DNA of 64,000 nucleotides from a virus: positions 1 to 64,000 of IMG/VR virus record IMGVR_UViG_3300027861_000016. One strand, 5' to 3'. A model generated the notes under the pieces. It did not search any database and had not been told where the DNA came from. It saw nothing but the letters and a program-made list of their open reading frames with translations. Numbering within the stretch: position 1 is the first letter of the stretch; each line of letters starts with the position of its first letter. Of this stretch, positions 24,101-32,100 are shown one piece after another. The translations under genes and the position numbers were made by a program.

Positions 24101-25010
24101 CTTCTTCTAAGTACTCTGTACTTGAACTCATTAGTCCATCTTTTAGAAGGTTTTTCTTAGCTTTATCTTTTAATCCTTGAGTGAAGTAATTTGATTTGAA
24201 TATAGATCCAACTTGTGCTGCGTCTGTAAGTATTAAAGCTTTACTTTGCCAAATTACATTATGCATTGCTTCATTACCTTTAGCTTCTGCTGTCTTATAG
24301 TCTATACCTGACATTAATGCTTTGTCCATTACAGATTTTCTAGTCTCAGCAGCATTAATTCTAGCTTCTGCATAGTTTAAAGCAGTAGCAGTACCAAGTT
24401 GTGTAATTAAAGCTGCACCTTTAGCTGTACCTTTCATTACTTTTAATAAAGCAGCCGCACCAGCTCCAATAGCAGAACCTGTTAAGGCTCCTGTAATACC
24501 AAAACCAACAGCAGATTCTAGTGTTGATGATAATGCTTCAGCATAAGAAGCAGGATCACTAAAATCAAATGTAGCACTTGGATCTTCTTTATAAATAGCA
24601 AATTCGTCTCTAAGACTTTCTTTAGCTTCTCTAGCTGATTCAGATAACCAGTTATCCATATTATCAGAAGTCTCAGCCCAATCAGCTATATCTAATAAAT
24701 AACCGGCATTCTCTCCAACAGACAATAGTCCACCAACTAATCCTGTACCAATAGCCCGTCTAAACTGTTCCCCTGCTGTTTGCCTTTCTGCCCTAGAAGC
24801 ATCTAATCCTGCTTGTGAAGTTATGCCTTCTGGGAAATAGTCTTCATACTCACTAATATCAAAATTAGTAAGCTCTCCCTCTAAGAGGGATTTTCTTACA
24901 GAAGGCTCTTCTATATAATCAGATTCTCCTAAAATAGATGTATCTTCCTCTGGTCTATATGCAGCCTCTTGTTCTTCACTATATTCCGGTGTTCCTAGTA
25001 TATCACTCAT
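15165..25010 (-). CDS. Giant polyvalent virion protein with zincin metallopeptidase motif
   Basis: At 3281 residues this is the largest gene in the window. Two glycine/alanine-rich hydrophobic segments occur near the N-terminus (residues 88-108 and 166-190), which could cross or perturb a membrane. Residues of about 380-760 are highly charged and helical, with a long Lys/Glu-rich linker around 780-1150. A zinc-protease signature HEAWH lies at 2026-2030 in the context YHEAWHAVSQMYL, preceded by a PGGGF strand, as in metallopeptidase domains of phage polyvalent proteins. The last third has no motif I know but occupies the place of the larger RNA-polymerase-module protein in crAss-like genomes. 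It is probably packaged and injected. Whether the zincin is active, and on what, is unknown. Confidence 0.75.
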   Translation of the reverse strand: MSDILGTPEYSEEQEAAYRPEEDTSILGESDYIEEPSVRKSLLEGELTNFDISEYEDYFPEGITSQAGLDASRAERQTAGEQFRRAIGTGLVGGLLSVGENAGYLLDIADWAETSDNMDNWLSESAREAKESLRDEFAIYKEDPSATFDFSDPASYAEALSSTLESAVGFGITGALTGSAIGAGAAALLKVMKGTAKGAALITQLGTATALNYAEARINAAETRKSVMDKALMSGIDYKTAEAKGNEAMHNVIWQSKALILTDAAQVGSIFKSNYFTQGLKDKAKKNLLKDGLMSSSTEYLEEVSTGLIQKEVERNALIDLDIKAENNSTYVGRAFDYITSPDGLYTGIMGVVGGPVQSGMMKGAAKLQEKVTGRAIDDFEELSDVNKVSEKLRKTIKSSTEDLVKKAQAIEQGDSNTFEDITSKQFEELALDHFNADKVDGLRESIQQIIDDENLPEEDRKIASEYMTKLPALDESYNKIRHKYGNEGLGVVNAIYKANSRKNSTQEVVAQKNNDIASLTGKLVANFKSVSDEDINPVQFQYEALKKQLNAIEKHSVKFEEETGKPSELLRDSREKLEVKLNEVQEQLNDLEQTKGLPKEVKAFDEYEELNNLYKSKADALVASQVYTEHYNILTDPKFTEKRQKALTEDFKQRISESTNADSMALLLDKAKSKVNDKQFKALEELAVTTVRDKEFKVKEEEIKEKRSTVNRDKIQEYTNEIRYLEGRRNKLREQLENPNLSKEVLDQAEKLAEKYETDNTAIEEQIERLIDLTKTFATVERNYGEDFNYNPLAEFEDLMAELEIESFVNTRPEKSTAKSTTTEHATPTNTTESTKQAYENKERKDSQPETTPEPVADPFGGRVAVTATKEDIEEEVKPESVKDKKAIIEKEKKEKIKKLEQSKKAELAALDKATETAIKNAKQKDGSKQITISGKESFLSAPYLDNKFNAEEQSNTSGEYSTYRVIESSDGTLYLTYNSENAEMTELALNSPDIYVNQAAVATNAKLPEHISIRTLEPGIVELRDDIYVVTKQPLIEYTSDNVSNTNTFNIKGEAVNTDKATKKVEAERQEVKKQNDIAVQRIQDKYTEKLEAIKKEEAQATKKDKVEGESETSKDSVKTPDSVLEENRVADLKKIKGLTIARRGREPKNTWQLAGSLSGEMFKDTATEQELIDNVNAYYDKQLSTSPKATIEDPNSVPMSGKVNEGTGVNEEAIDIAEDKYSSMLNTPAYKSYTLTKAGRVKEGDKRFIAEEDMNNENIHFTNWMEDPTQIKSGTIFKFEIDKSDKFWDTRVQFAYDKAIREGDVALTSLKIEDFSSIPIKMVAYKKDGTKELYNGKSLESYHKTSKKGTAKQYVTERINMIRTLAQGGTAETTIDGVVNGKLSTISVEENLKRIKKGTNVNLYEAFKDTENGLTVLIADLQHNLNLAPGVTDPDHEGQGVNTPGFAYASLDSAEEQDGKKKKGLIRLNPNKVSKEIANEVYEAARAIMSNDKNEKPNTAFKSPSGQVEGLTNLQLINLVAFEGSSSTYKSKTPFWVNTVDKTIDGVDLPKGVYFEGSTTPTFEGDISKNKAEIIELLQNLPTTAQLYSINQNFRDKNIKDTFSFFGTDYSPNDEYNKFIFDQNFVYTNAEVYRGNVLYVNPLATYSEIRMEDATPVVDNNTEASEELKKPEEEKVAKKVVDETGAFDPAAMFSAMSQVNTSELNQVITEKEKEFVKEVVETKEEEVYDIPDNTSIIKGEDGTYDIRHQDEGVIGEYRTLKEAIEIANKYGEKKKVTKEEVKLREEWKEELAEYQIGKQESGDSEADMADLDFAQDRMMPDPDFFDDGDEYDAAVEQVLASKEYNDLSVDKGIAKINAKYEAKLLELKTPKPIVKEKAIDRKQELKSKISSLNSFLETTESTSARTQGIKDLTKAEKELATLEPPVKEVPELDENEFDDLLKELEDEVGDDEDVSFSTVNGQTDLDSINIPAAESWLKKSLPYTNLTVVNGLLNVPGGGFAEGSFRNGLITLSSNASKGTQYHEAWHAVSQMYLTEAQRIKIYDRWRKDNNSTLDNKKVEEKIAEELRQYMFSNREVKVTGWMKWLYDAIMDFIDLFRNSKHQTFSRLRRGQFDYKPTNMSDVELFSETTLSTMNVRDAVNTITYHAANKMGAVDFDRGRLKNSSFNIGLKYAKLQIVKQYKEQVNKNKDLATIYYQLIKDFDTYAAMAKNNLISLDIVESKKKDYTEEDARRRNYEDYDVTGEQIYSKSSLEYAAKDNATGNVKLMLGFIPDKNAENNSIGGRSFYPAGKTWIDVARATAGIVSEGDVYLEMYKAIEEKATIDEYSYLTEVLKRLKGAEEFQRTQFVNAFSVTNVDYRAFISYMSENGDVDLKVVNASSQGSEKIIEKEWTTNFTESFLTEEDAYTKPSKLNTISRVIEEVTPILQAAVKREEKRVRREDSEVLSKAFTDLGIPLTIPQIENYFLELTAKKKTIKTGMYEMSKLFLGNKNTPISISSMLEEGFTWNYNGKNPLGDVNGGSYLIQALSRIASYSSNVQGDSMILGPEGNKYSTLGQYTQMDKTLALWKRSDSAFTKHVNQMFHRHSFMLQDMGKNKGRGIENYSITTHSTNKVEGGNLPDSGSKSANLVSQDDVVERIGATLSANFPILTFGDKPTVRYLTYNDQSKDPAAKFRSGIKFDGTGYQITKTVTDQMIQYFYGEYERIVSVASSGTKVVKDRDGKDVTKFKDEINGGDLKSAFFGSLSYGTDLANELDLYGDMGKGKVHLLDLKDLQENEVLVNYMKELVEKRLKEQKTFLAGEGILIDRGRKIQGLDKELTNFTSQAAIHNNMNELLADYWFMGWTANVETMFIFGGDPAFYSDVSKRIQALGSDGQQLRVDGERVKRTYNVAVLNDLKTGAAKEFYDRNLAKLIKDKKAANPKLSDKQAKKEAKEQLKPYEEINQGDAQCYITLARFREIQNGLGNWTPEHEATYQKMLDPNVEVDYSNILKLQALKGTHFEVRQDENGRGIPSFLKYSQAVLHPRLVKDTQLENVLKQMEVDNVDELLFESAMKLGATEKSSFESIASGETVKGHLKPITLSNFNWKLQVDNPSKYDKKGESLAGSQVKKNILANIALDEDVYSLDGKMVDGREIQRQVLETESALSDIGRNKLLKQYGITQDVDGRLNVPESLQPIYDSLLEEAIADSESINTIYALENNIPLDAIFQIRDKIESKLLAAITKSTVKFKMPGGAFIQMSNAGMKSLKQLSKEDIDISKALSSGLIQMLDEDNNKCGE

Positions 25011-25044
25011 ATTATCCTTATCAATTTTATATTTTATATATTAT

Positions 25045-27300
25045 TTACTCTCTTCCAATTAATCTACCATGCAACTTTACGAGAGCATCATCAATTGTGT
25101 CACCAGATGAGATAGATGATCCATCTTTTCTGAGTATTTCTACTCCCGTAGGCTTCCCACTTTTATTCTTAATCTTCTTAAATGTAAAATTATATGTTTC
25201 ATTTGTAGCAGGATCTGTATATCCCCAACCAGAAGTCTCTTCATTACCTCTTAAAATATTATTAATAGCTACTTTATCTATCTGCTTAAATCTATTACCT
25301 GCTTCTAGACCCATTATAAGCTTATCTATACCAGGTATAATCTTACCATCAGAATCATATCTTTGCTTTTCAAGATCTCCTTTGTATTTTCTATACATTG
25401 ATTGTCCCAATTCAGCATTATTTGCTTTCACATACTGCTCTCTTGTTTCAGTAGTATTTGAGTTTTTTACAATCATTTTATAAATATACTCTGATCCTGT
25501 TGCAGATGTAGGTAAAAATATAACTTCTGATTTACTATTCACTCCTCCTAATTTTTTTAATTCCGTTGAAGCTTTGTTTTGAAAGTCAACAGCTTGTTGA
25601 GTTATTCCCTTTTCATTTGTAAAAGTAAGAGCGTTTACATTATTTTTCATAAACTCACCATTGTAAAGAATTCCTTCATCAGCAGCACTTTGTAAATCTT
25701 TACGAGCAGTGGGGTTCCCCCATATACTTAACTGTCTTCCTGTAGTTCTAAGCTTCTTAGTTTTGGCGTAAGAATCTATAGCGTCTCTATGTTGTGTAAT
25801 ACGTTCCTGTATAAACTTATTATCTTCAGGTGATTTCCTAAGCATTGTTTCTATTTCTTGCTGTTCCTGAGGAGTCATGTTTTGCATATTTGTCTTTTTC
25901 CATGATTTAAAAACATCCTTTTCAAAATCAGTAGCTAACGCACTCTCCAACCAAGAAAGACTATTAGAATCATAAAGTAACTTATTAATTGTTTTATCAC
26001 TTAATCCTTCTTCAGATAAATAGTTTTTATGCTTTTCTAACTCACCTTGTTGAGTAGGATCATTATAAAAAGTATCAATTTCATATTTCTGTTGTGATCT
26101 AGACTGTTCTAGTGTCCTAAGTGTATTCATATGCTGATCTCTTTCTTCAGCGGTAAATTCTCCTTTTTTATACTTCTCCATAATCTTTGTACTGACATGA
26201 TCACTGTCTACAGATCCATCGTCGTTGAATATAAGATTTGGATTATTAGTTATTTCTTTAACATCTAAAGCTCTAACAATATCTTTCTTACTTTGATTTA
26301 TAATCTCTACCTGATCCTGTTGATTAATCTTATCTGTATTTTGATTAGCTATAGTAATTGAAGCTGTACTTAAAGCATCATTATATATTTTAGCTTTTGT
26401 TCTAGCATTTTTTTCTGCTTGAGTAGGCTTACGTAAATCTTTCAAATCCTTATCTGTTTGATCTACTTCAAATTGCATACCTGTAGCTGTAATTAGATTT
26501 TGTATCATCTCATCAGAATCATAACTAGCATCATTCATTATATCTTTAAAGTTCCTAACATCTTTATCAGATAACGCCATTTGATCTAAAGCTTTTGTTA
26601 TTACTTCTTTAGCAAGTTCTTTCTTCTTTGTAGTACTTCTGGTATCATAACCATCAATAGCTAATTGACTTTCTTCTTTTAATAACCCTAAATATGTATT
26701 GATTTGAGGTTTCATTTGTCCAGCAAACTTAGCCATCTTAGCTTGTACATCAGGTGTTGGGGCTAAGTTGTATAAATTATATTCTGCGTCTCCCAACTTC
26801 CCTCCTGCTTCATTATACTTTCTAAGATAATTTGCTTTTATATCTCTAGCCGTCTCAGCACCTCTACCTCCTTTAGCTATTATCTTATCTTGTAGTTCCA
26901 TGTCTCTTTTAAACTGTTCACCACGTTTATGCATTTCACCCAAAGGTCCAGTACTTAATTCCTTTTTTAACTTATTAGCCAAGCCTCTAATTTCATTCTG
27001 AGCTTTTCCATAATCGCCTCCTACAGATTCCGATATTTCTGAAATTCTATTATTATAGTCAGCCAATCGCTCATTCTTATAGGCTTCGTCTGCTCCTATT
27101 TGACCTTCAGCTCCAGGAATAGTATCTATTTTAGCTATTGAGGCATTTATATCATCAATAGTTCCTGTTGTATCATCATATTGCTTTTGTTTCACATCTA
27201 CCGCCTTTTGCATTTGAGCAAAAGGAAGTGGTATATGTTGAGACACATAATCTTGTTGAAATGTGTCTCTAACTGGTTGCATATATTCATTAACTGCCAT
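25045..27300 (-). CDS. Cargo-type virion protein, helical
   Basis: This 751-residue protein begins MAVNEYMQPVRDTF followed by PLPFAQMQKAVDVKQ, an N-terminal pattern I associate with crAss-like cargo proteins near the polymerase genes. It is almost wholly helical and charged with no membrane segment. Its start overlaps the stop of the 603-residue gene at 27300, so they are coupled. In phicrAss001 the proteins encoded after the muzzle are stored in the portal-tail barrel. The same role is inferred here from order and composition. Confidence 0.6.
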   Translation of the reverse strand: MAVNEYMQPVRDTFQQDYVSQHIPLPFAQMQKAVDVKQKQYDDTTGTIDDINASIAKIDTIPGAEGQIGADEAYKNERLADYNNRISEISESVGGDYGKAQNEIRGLANKLKKELSTGPLGEMHKRGEQFKRDMELQDKIIAKGGRGAETARDIKANYLRKYNEAGGKLGDAEYNLYNLAPTPDVQAKMAKFAGQMKPQINTYLGLLKEESQLAIDGYDTRSTTKKKELAKEVITKALDQMALSDKDVRNFKDIMNDASYDSDEMIQNLITATGMQFEVDQTDKDLKDLRKPTQAEKNARTKAKIYNDALSTASITIANQNTDKINQQDQVEIINQSKKDIVRALDVKEITNNPNLIFNDDGSVDSDHVSTKIMEKYKKGEFTAEERDQHMNTLRTLEQSRSQQKYEIDTFYNDPTQQGELEKHKNYLSEEGLSDKTINKLLYDSNSLSWLESALATDFEKDVFKSWKKTNMQNMTPQEQQEIETMLRKSPEDNKFIQERITQHRDAIDSYAKTKKLRTTGRQLSIWGNPTARKDLQSAADEGILYNGEFMKNNVNALTFTNEKGITQQAVDFQNKASTELKKLGGVNSKSEVIFLPTSATGSEYIYKMIVKNSNTTETREQYVKANNAELGQSMYRKYKGDLEKQRYDSDGKIIPGIDKLIMGLEAGNRFKQIDKVAINNILRGNEETSGWGYTDPATNETYNFTFKKIKNKSGKPTGVEILRKDGSSISSGDTIDDALVKLHGRLIGRE

Positions 27301-29111
27301 TATTTTGTAGTCTTAGTATTAATAAACTCTAATTTTTGTGTGTCTGGATTTATTCTATAGTTGTTAGATAATAAATATTGTAATGTTTTCTGATCCATCT
27401 CATCAGCCTTTTTATCTTTGTTCTTCATATATAACTTCTGAGAGCCTACTTGAGCTAATTTCCCAACATCACTCATAGCTTCACCTAAGAATGCTTCTTT
27501 CTGTGCTTCTCCTCTTCTAGTAGCATCTTGAATATTCAGTTGTTGTTTCTGACTATTCTCTCTTTCCATATTACTCATTTGAGTATTTTGTTGAGCTATT
27601 TGCTGTTGTTTCAATTGCTCTCCTCTATTAATCTGTCCTCTTTGTTCAGCAGCTTTAGCAGAAGTCTGTGATAATCTACCTAAAGCTTGTCCTCTACTTA
27701 GTCCAGATTTATCTATTCCTCTTTGAACTGCTCTTTCAGATTTCAATACATTCTCTCTATCTACATCTGATGTATCTTCATATTTATATCTTTCTAATTC
27801 CAAAGGTACTTCTTTTGGAGCAGAAACTGCTTCTTGACTCTTTAAATATTTATGTAGAGGTGAAGCAAATTGTCCAGCAGTTAAAGCAGCTTGTCCTACT
27901 TTATTTAATCCTGAACCATCTCCTCTTTCTCTATTAGCTAATTTCTCTTTTAATGTAGGTTCTGTAGGATTTACTATTCCACTTTGATTCAAAGAAGAAT
28001 CTGAAATATCATTTACTCTTCCTAATGGTGAAGTCCCTTGTCCTACATTAGTTGCTTTGTTTATAGGATTAACTCTAGAAGTATTTTTATAACTAATACC
28101 ATCAACTCCTATTCCTTCTGTTCCTGTTCTAGTAGCTTTATTCATAGGTCTAGTAGTTTCCCCTTGGTTCATAAATCCAAAGGATGAAGCTAGTGGGTCA
28201 TAAGGCTCATTCTTAGCTACTCCAGGTAATGTATCAAATTGACTACTTAAATATCCTTTAGTTTTATCTTCACCATACTGTCCTGAATCTAATACAACTT
28301 CTCCTCCGTTTGCAAATTTATCAATAGATACTTCATCTGTACCTTGAATCTCACCTGTAATATCTTGTTCATTAGGAGAAAGATTGCCTGTATTAAAAGA
28401 TTGTGTAGAAAACTTATTGGTTCCAGGAACATTAGTAGGATCTCCATCATTACCTTGAGGGTTCTTTACATCAGCAGGCAAATTATCTCTTTCTTTCTCT
28501 AATCTTTTCTTAGCTCCTTTATCCCCATTAAGTTTTACTTTCCTAATATCATTTAGAATAGATTTAGCTTTATCTGGATTATTCTGTGTATCAAATACAA
28601 CATCACCATCTTCCGCCATTACTTTATTACCTCCTTCTGCATGAGATTTAGTTCCTAAGTTCTTTATATTAAACTTAGAATCAGTATGAATTTCAGGAGA
28701 TACTTTTCCTTCGATTTCAATAGCTTTAGTACCTTTTGCGAATTGGTCAATCCTTGTTGTTTGTTGATCAATTTGTGTGTCTCCAATACCTAAGTCTTTA
28801 TATGTTTCATTCTTTCTTAGAGCGTCAGCTCTAGCAGACTCTTCTCTAGCAACAGCTTTTTTACCTGAACCATATCCTTGAGCACCACCGGCAATTCCAC
28901 CGGCGGCTCCTCCAATTACTGTTCCCCAAGGACCAAAAGCACTTCCAATAGAAGCACCAGCAGATGCTCCAGCCATAGCTCCTTGTGCTGTAGTACTTCC
29001 TACATCTGTTGTAACTTCAGGAACTAATATCTGTTTAGCTCCTGCATTATAAGCCTTGACTTTCTTAATGCCTTTAGCTGCTTTCTTTAATTTCGATTTT
29101 CTACAAGCCAT
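27300..29111 (-). CDS. Cargo-type virion protein with Gly/Ala-rich membrane-active segment
   Basis: This 603-residue protein starts with a very basic stretch (MACRKSKLKKAAKG). A Gly/Ala-rich hydrophobic region follows at about 42-82, resembling a membrane-inserting glycine-zipper. Two copies of an F-A-x-G element precede beta-like motifs (EGGNKVMAEDGDVVF near residue 160; NGGEVVLDSGQYGEDK near 268) that look duplicated. The C-terminal 150 residues are Gln-rich and helical. It lies between muzzle and second cargo gene, matching the place of cargo protein C1 in phicrAss001. A role in ejection through the envelope is inference. Confidence 0.6.
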   Translation of the reverse strand: MACRKSKLKKAAKGIKKVKAYNAGAKQILVPEVTTDVGSTTAQGAMAGASAGASIGSAFGPWGTVIGGAAGGIAGGAQGYGSGKKAVAREESARADALRKNETYKDLGIGDTQIDQQTTRIDQFAKGTKAIEIEGKVSPEIHTDSKFNIKNLGTKSHAEGGNKVMAEDGDVVFDTQNNPDKAKSILNDIRKVKLNGDKGAKKRLEKERDNLPADVKNPQGNDGDPTNVPGTNKFSTQSFNTGNLSPNEQDITGEIQGTDEVSIDKFANGGEVVLDSGQYGEDKTKGYLSSQFDTLPGVAKNEPYDPLASSFGFMNQGETTRPMNKATRTGTEGIGVDGISYKNTSRVNPINKATNVGQGTSPLGRVNDISDSSLNQSGIVNPTEPTLKEKLANRERGDGSGLNKVGQAALTAGQFASPLHKYLKSQEAVSAPKEVPLELERYKYEDTSDVDRENVLKSERAVQRGIDKSGLSRGQALGRLSQTSAKAAEQRGQINRGEQLKQQQIAQQNTQMSNMERENSQKQQLNIQDATRRGEAQKEAFLGEAMSDVGKLAQVGSQKLYMKNKDKKADEMDQKTLQYLLSNNYRINPDTQKLEFINTKTTK

Positions 29112-29115
29112 AATT

Positions 29116-32100
29116 TTATCTTCTATTTACTCGGAATAAGGTCTTTATAAAGTTTACTACGAATTTATTATCATTAGTGTTATTATATTTTAGATCTATA
29201 ATAGAATACTTACTTTTTATTCTATCATCACTAGCTCCTCTAGGAACAGACACTCTATATTCATTGTTCTTAAATTTACATTGTACTTGTGTACTAGGTA
29301 ATGTAGGATAGCCATTATCAATTACTATTTCCTTTTCAGATGTATCTTGTAAATCATTTGACATTTGAACTGTATCAAAAGTATCAAATGGTACATATTC
29401 TCCTAGATTAGAATAAGAATTAGTATTGAGTACTATGTTATCAAATACTTTAGTCACATCTATATTATCATTAACTATGAATCTAATAGTTGATTCTGCT
29501 CTAGTTGTATAATTTACTAATTCGGCAAAGTCTCCTTTAAGTCCATCATTAGTTTTATATAAAGAAACGGTTCCAGTATTACTAACCATATACAAATCAT
29601 TATCTATAGAGATGTAAGCATCTGGTCTATAGTCATGTTCTGATAACCAACAATCTCCTACAAATGAGAATGAATAAGTTAATCCTCCAAAAGAATCTTT
29701 CTTAGTAATTAAATATCTTTTAAGTTCAAAATCATAACTAGCTAAGATACCATACCCTGTATAAGGATTATCTATATAAACTCCTGACTCTACTAATCCT
29801 TTTTTTAATCCATTATTGAATACAGTTAACATTCCATTTCTAGACAGTTCTTGTAAGTCTCCTTGTTTAGATCCAGGTGTAAATATGAATACTTTACCTT
29901 GTAACGCATCTGGAAATATATATCCTCCAGGAGTATGAACACCTGCAAACTGAGATATAGTTCCTGCATATCCTCCTTTAAAGTCTGTACGTCTCTGAGC
30001 ATCAATAGTATAAGCATCTCCTGTTCCTAATATTACTTCAGATATATCACTAGATGTCATTGTAGAGTTATTCTTAGAGAACATTCTCCATAATGATTTA
30101 GGTGTGTGAGAATACAACGTATCATTATAAACAAATAGATCCCATATCTCTCCTGTATGTTTAGGAATATCTTGATAGTTATTTACAGGAAATTGTTTAT
30201 AGTTATCTACTATAGAATCCAATGATGAATTGTCTGAGTAAATAATTCTATCTTCAAAATCCCCTTGAATATTCCCTGATAATGATTTAGAGAAATAAGT
30301 CTTAATAGAATTCTCTATAGAATACTGAGGATTATAACTAATACATCTTCCTTTCTCAGTAGCTACTTTTAATGTTTCATAAGCAGTACTTTTAGGATAG
30401 TATCTAGTTTGTTGTTCATCCTCATCATTAAAGAACTCATGTCTAAAGTCACAGTTAATTCTGGATTCTAAAAATACTTCATATAAACACTTACTGTTAA
30501 TACCTAACTTATCTGGTTCACAATCATCATTAGCTTCTCCTCTAAATTGATAATCTTCATTACCTTCTTCATAAGGATGGTCACTATAATATGATGCCAT
30601 CATAGGTAATACATTCTTATTCTCAACAGAATAAGGAGTAATGAATACATCTCCCCCATAAATATTATTTATAGTAGTAGGTACAGTAGGAGGGTTATTA
30701 GATCTATAAGTTTCTATATATTCTGAATTAGGTAACTCTCCATATTGACCAGTAATGTCAGAAGATACTTCTAATATATTTAATGTAGCAGTAGATGTAC
30801 CTGTATATATTCCTAAATTTGATCTCTTTTCATTAGCATAATAATCAGAATCATTTCTTCTATCTTCATAATCATTAGCATCTATACTATCTGTTTTTGC
30901 TGAATAAGAAGCACTTAACGTTGTTTTAACTCTAGAGCCATTTCTAACATTATTATTGGTTCCTCCTGGAATACTTCCAGTTTTAAGTATATATGATTTT
31001 AATCCATTTAGATTATAAACATCTTCATCGAAACCTACCCCTTTAAAATCTCCAGAGTTAACTGTTACTGTTTTTTCAACTAAACATTCATCATCATATA
31101 CATCGAATTCATCATCATATAATGTAACACTTGATTCTTGAAAAGAACATCCTTGCCATAACTTAGGATTCTTTTTTAGTCTATGGTTAAAATAATCTAT
31201 ATTACCTGGAATACCTATTAACATAGCTTGCCACCATTCTCTTACTCTACTTACTCTAGTTGTAGATTTTAAGTATTTAGGATCAATTTGAAAGTTACCA
31301 GTCTTCCTGAAGAAATCATTAATATCTCCTTTTACTCCTAACTTAGCTTTGATCTTATTATTCTCAAATTTATCAACATCTAAAGAATTACCTAAAGTTA
31401 AATCTGGAGAATGAAAATTCAAAAGATCTCTTTTAATTCCTACAATGTCTAATACAAAATCTTTATTATTAGAATAGTTATCTCCTTTAAACTCAAAAGA
31501 ACCTAAATAAGGTTGAGGACAATAAGCTCTTGAAGCTGCTATTGTATTCCCATTACCCGGTTCATAGTTAGTAAATAGGTCCAACATCGGTAATCCTATT
31601 CCTTGAGCTAATATAGATTTATTACCTTCTTTCTCTCTACTCTCTCTAACTATAGAAAAGTTTTGAATATTGTCTACAAGATCCTGACTAAAAGGAATAG
31701 TAAATTCAGCTTCTAATCCAAGTATTCTTATATAGATCTCTGTAACTTCTTCATCTCCAACAGTTTCAGTAACCTTTCTAAAGTGAGGTTCTTGTTGTAA
31801 TGAAGGCATCTTATGGTGTCTAACATAAGTACCAACAAATCCCTGATCTAATGGATATTCAATATCTGATACATATGTTCCTAATTCTCCTTCTGTATTA
31901 CCCACAACTGTTCCAGGTGAATCAGGTATAGCTTCAATAGTAGTTCCTGTTATTTTATTATTTCCTGGAATATGGTAAGTATATGAATCAGATCCATCCT
32001 TGAATTTAGTTTTTATAGCATAAGAATATACTTCTTCTCTCTTATATCCTTTTCTATATGTTGTGAAGAACTCGTCTTTATAAGCTTGTGATTCATTATC

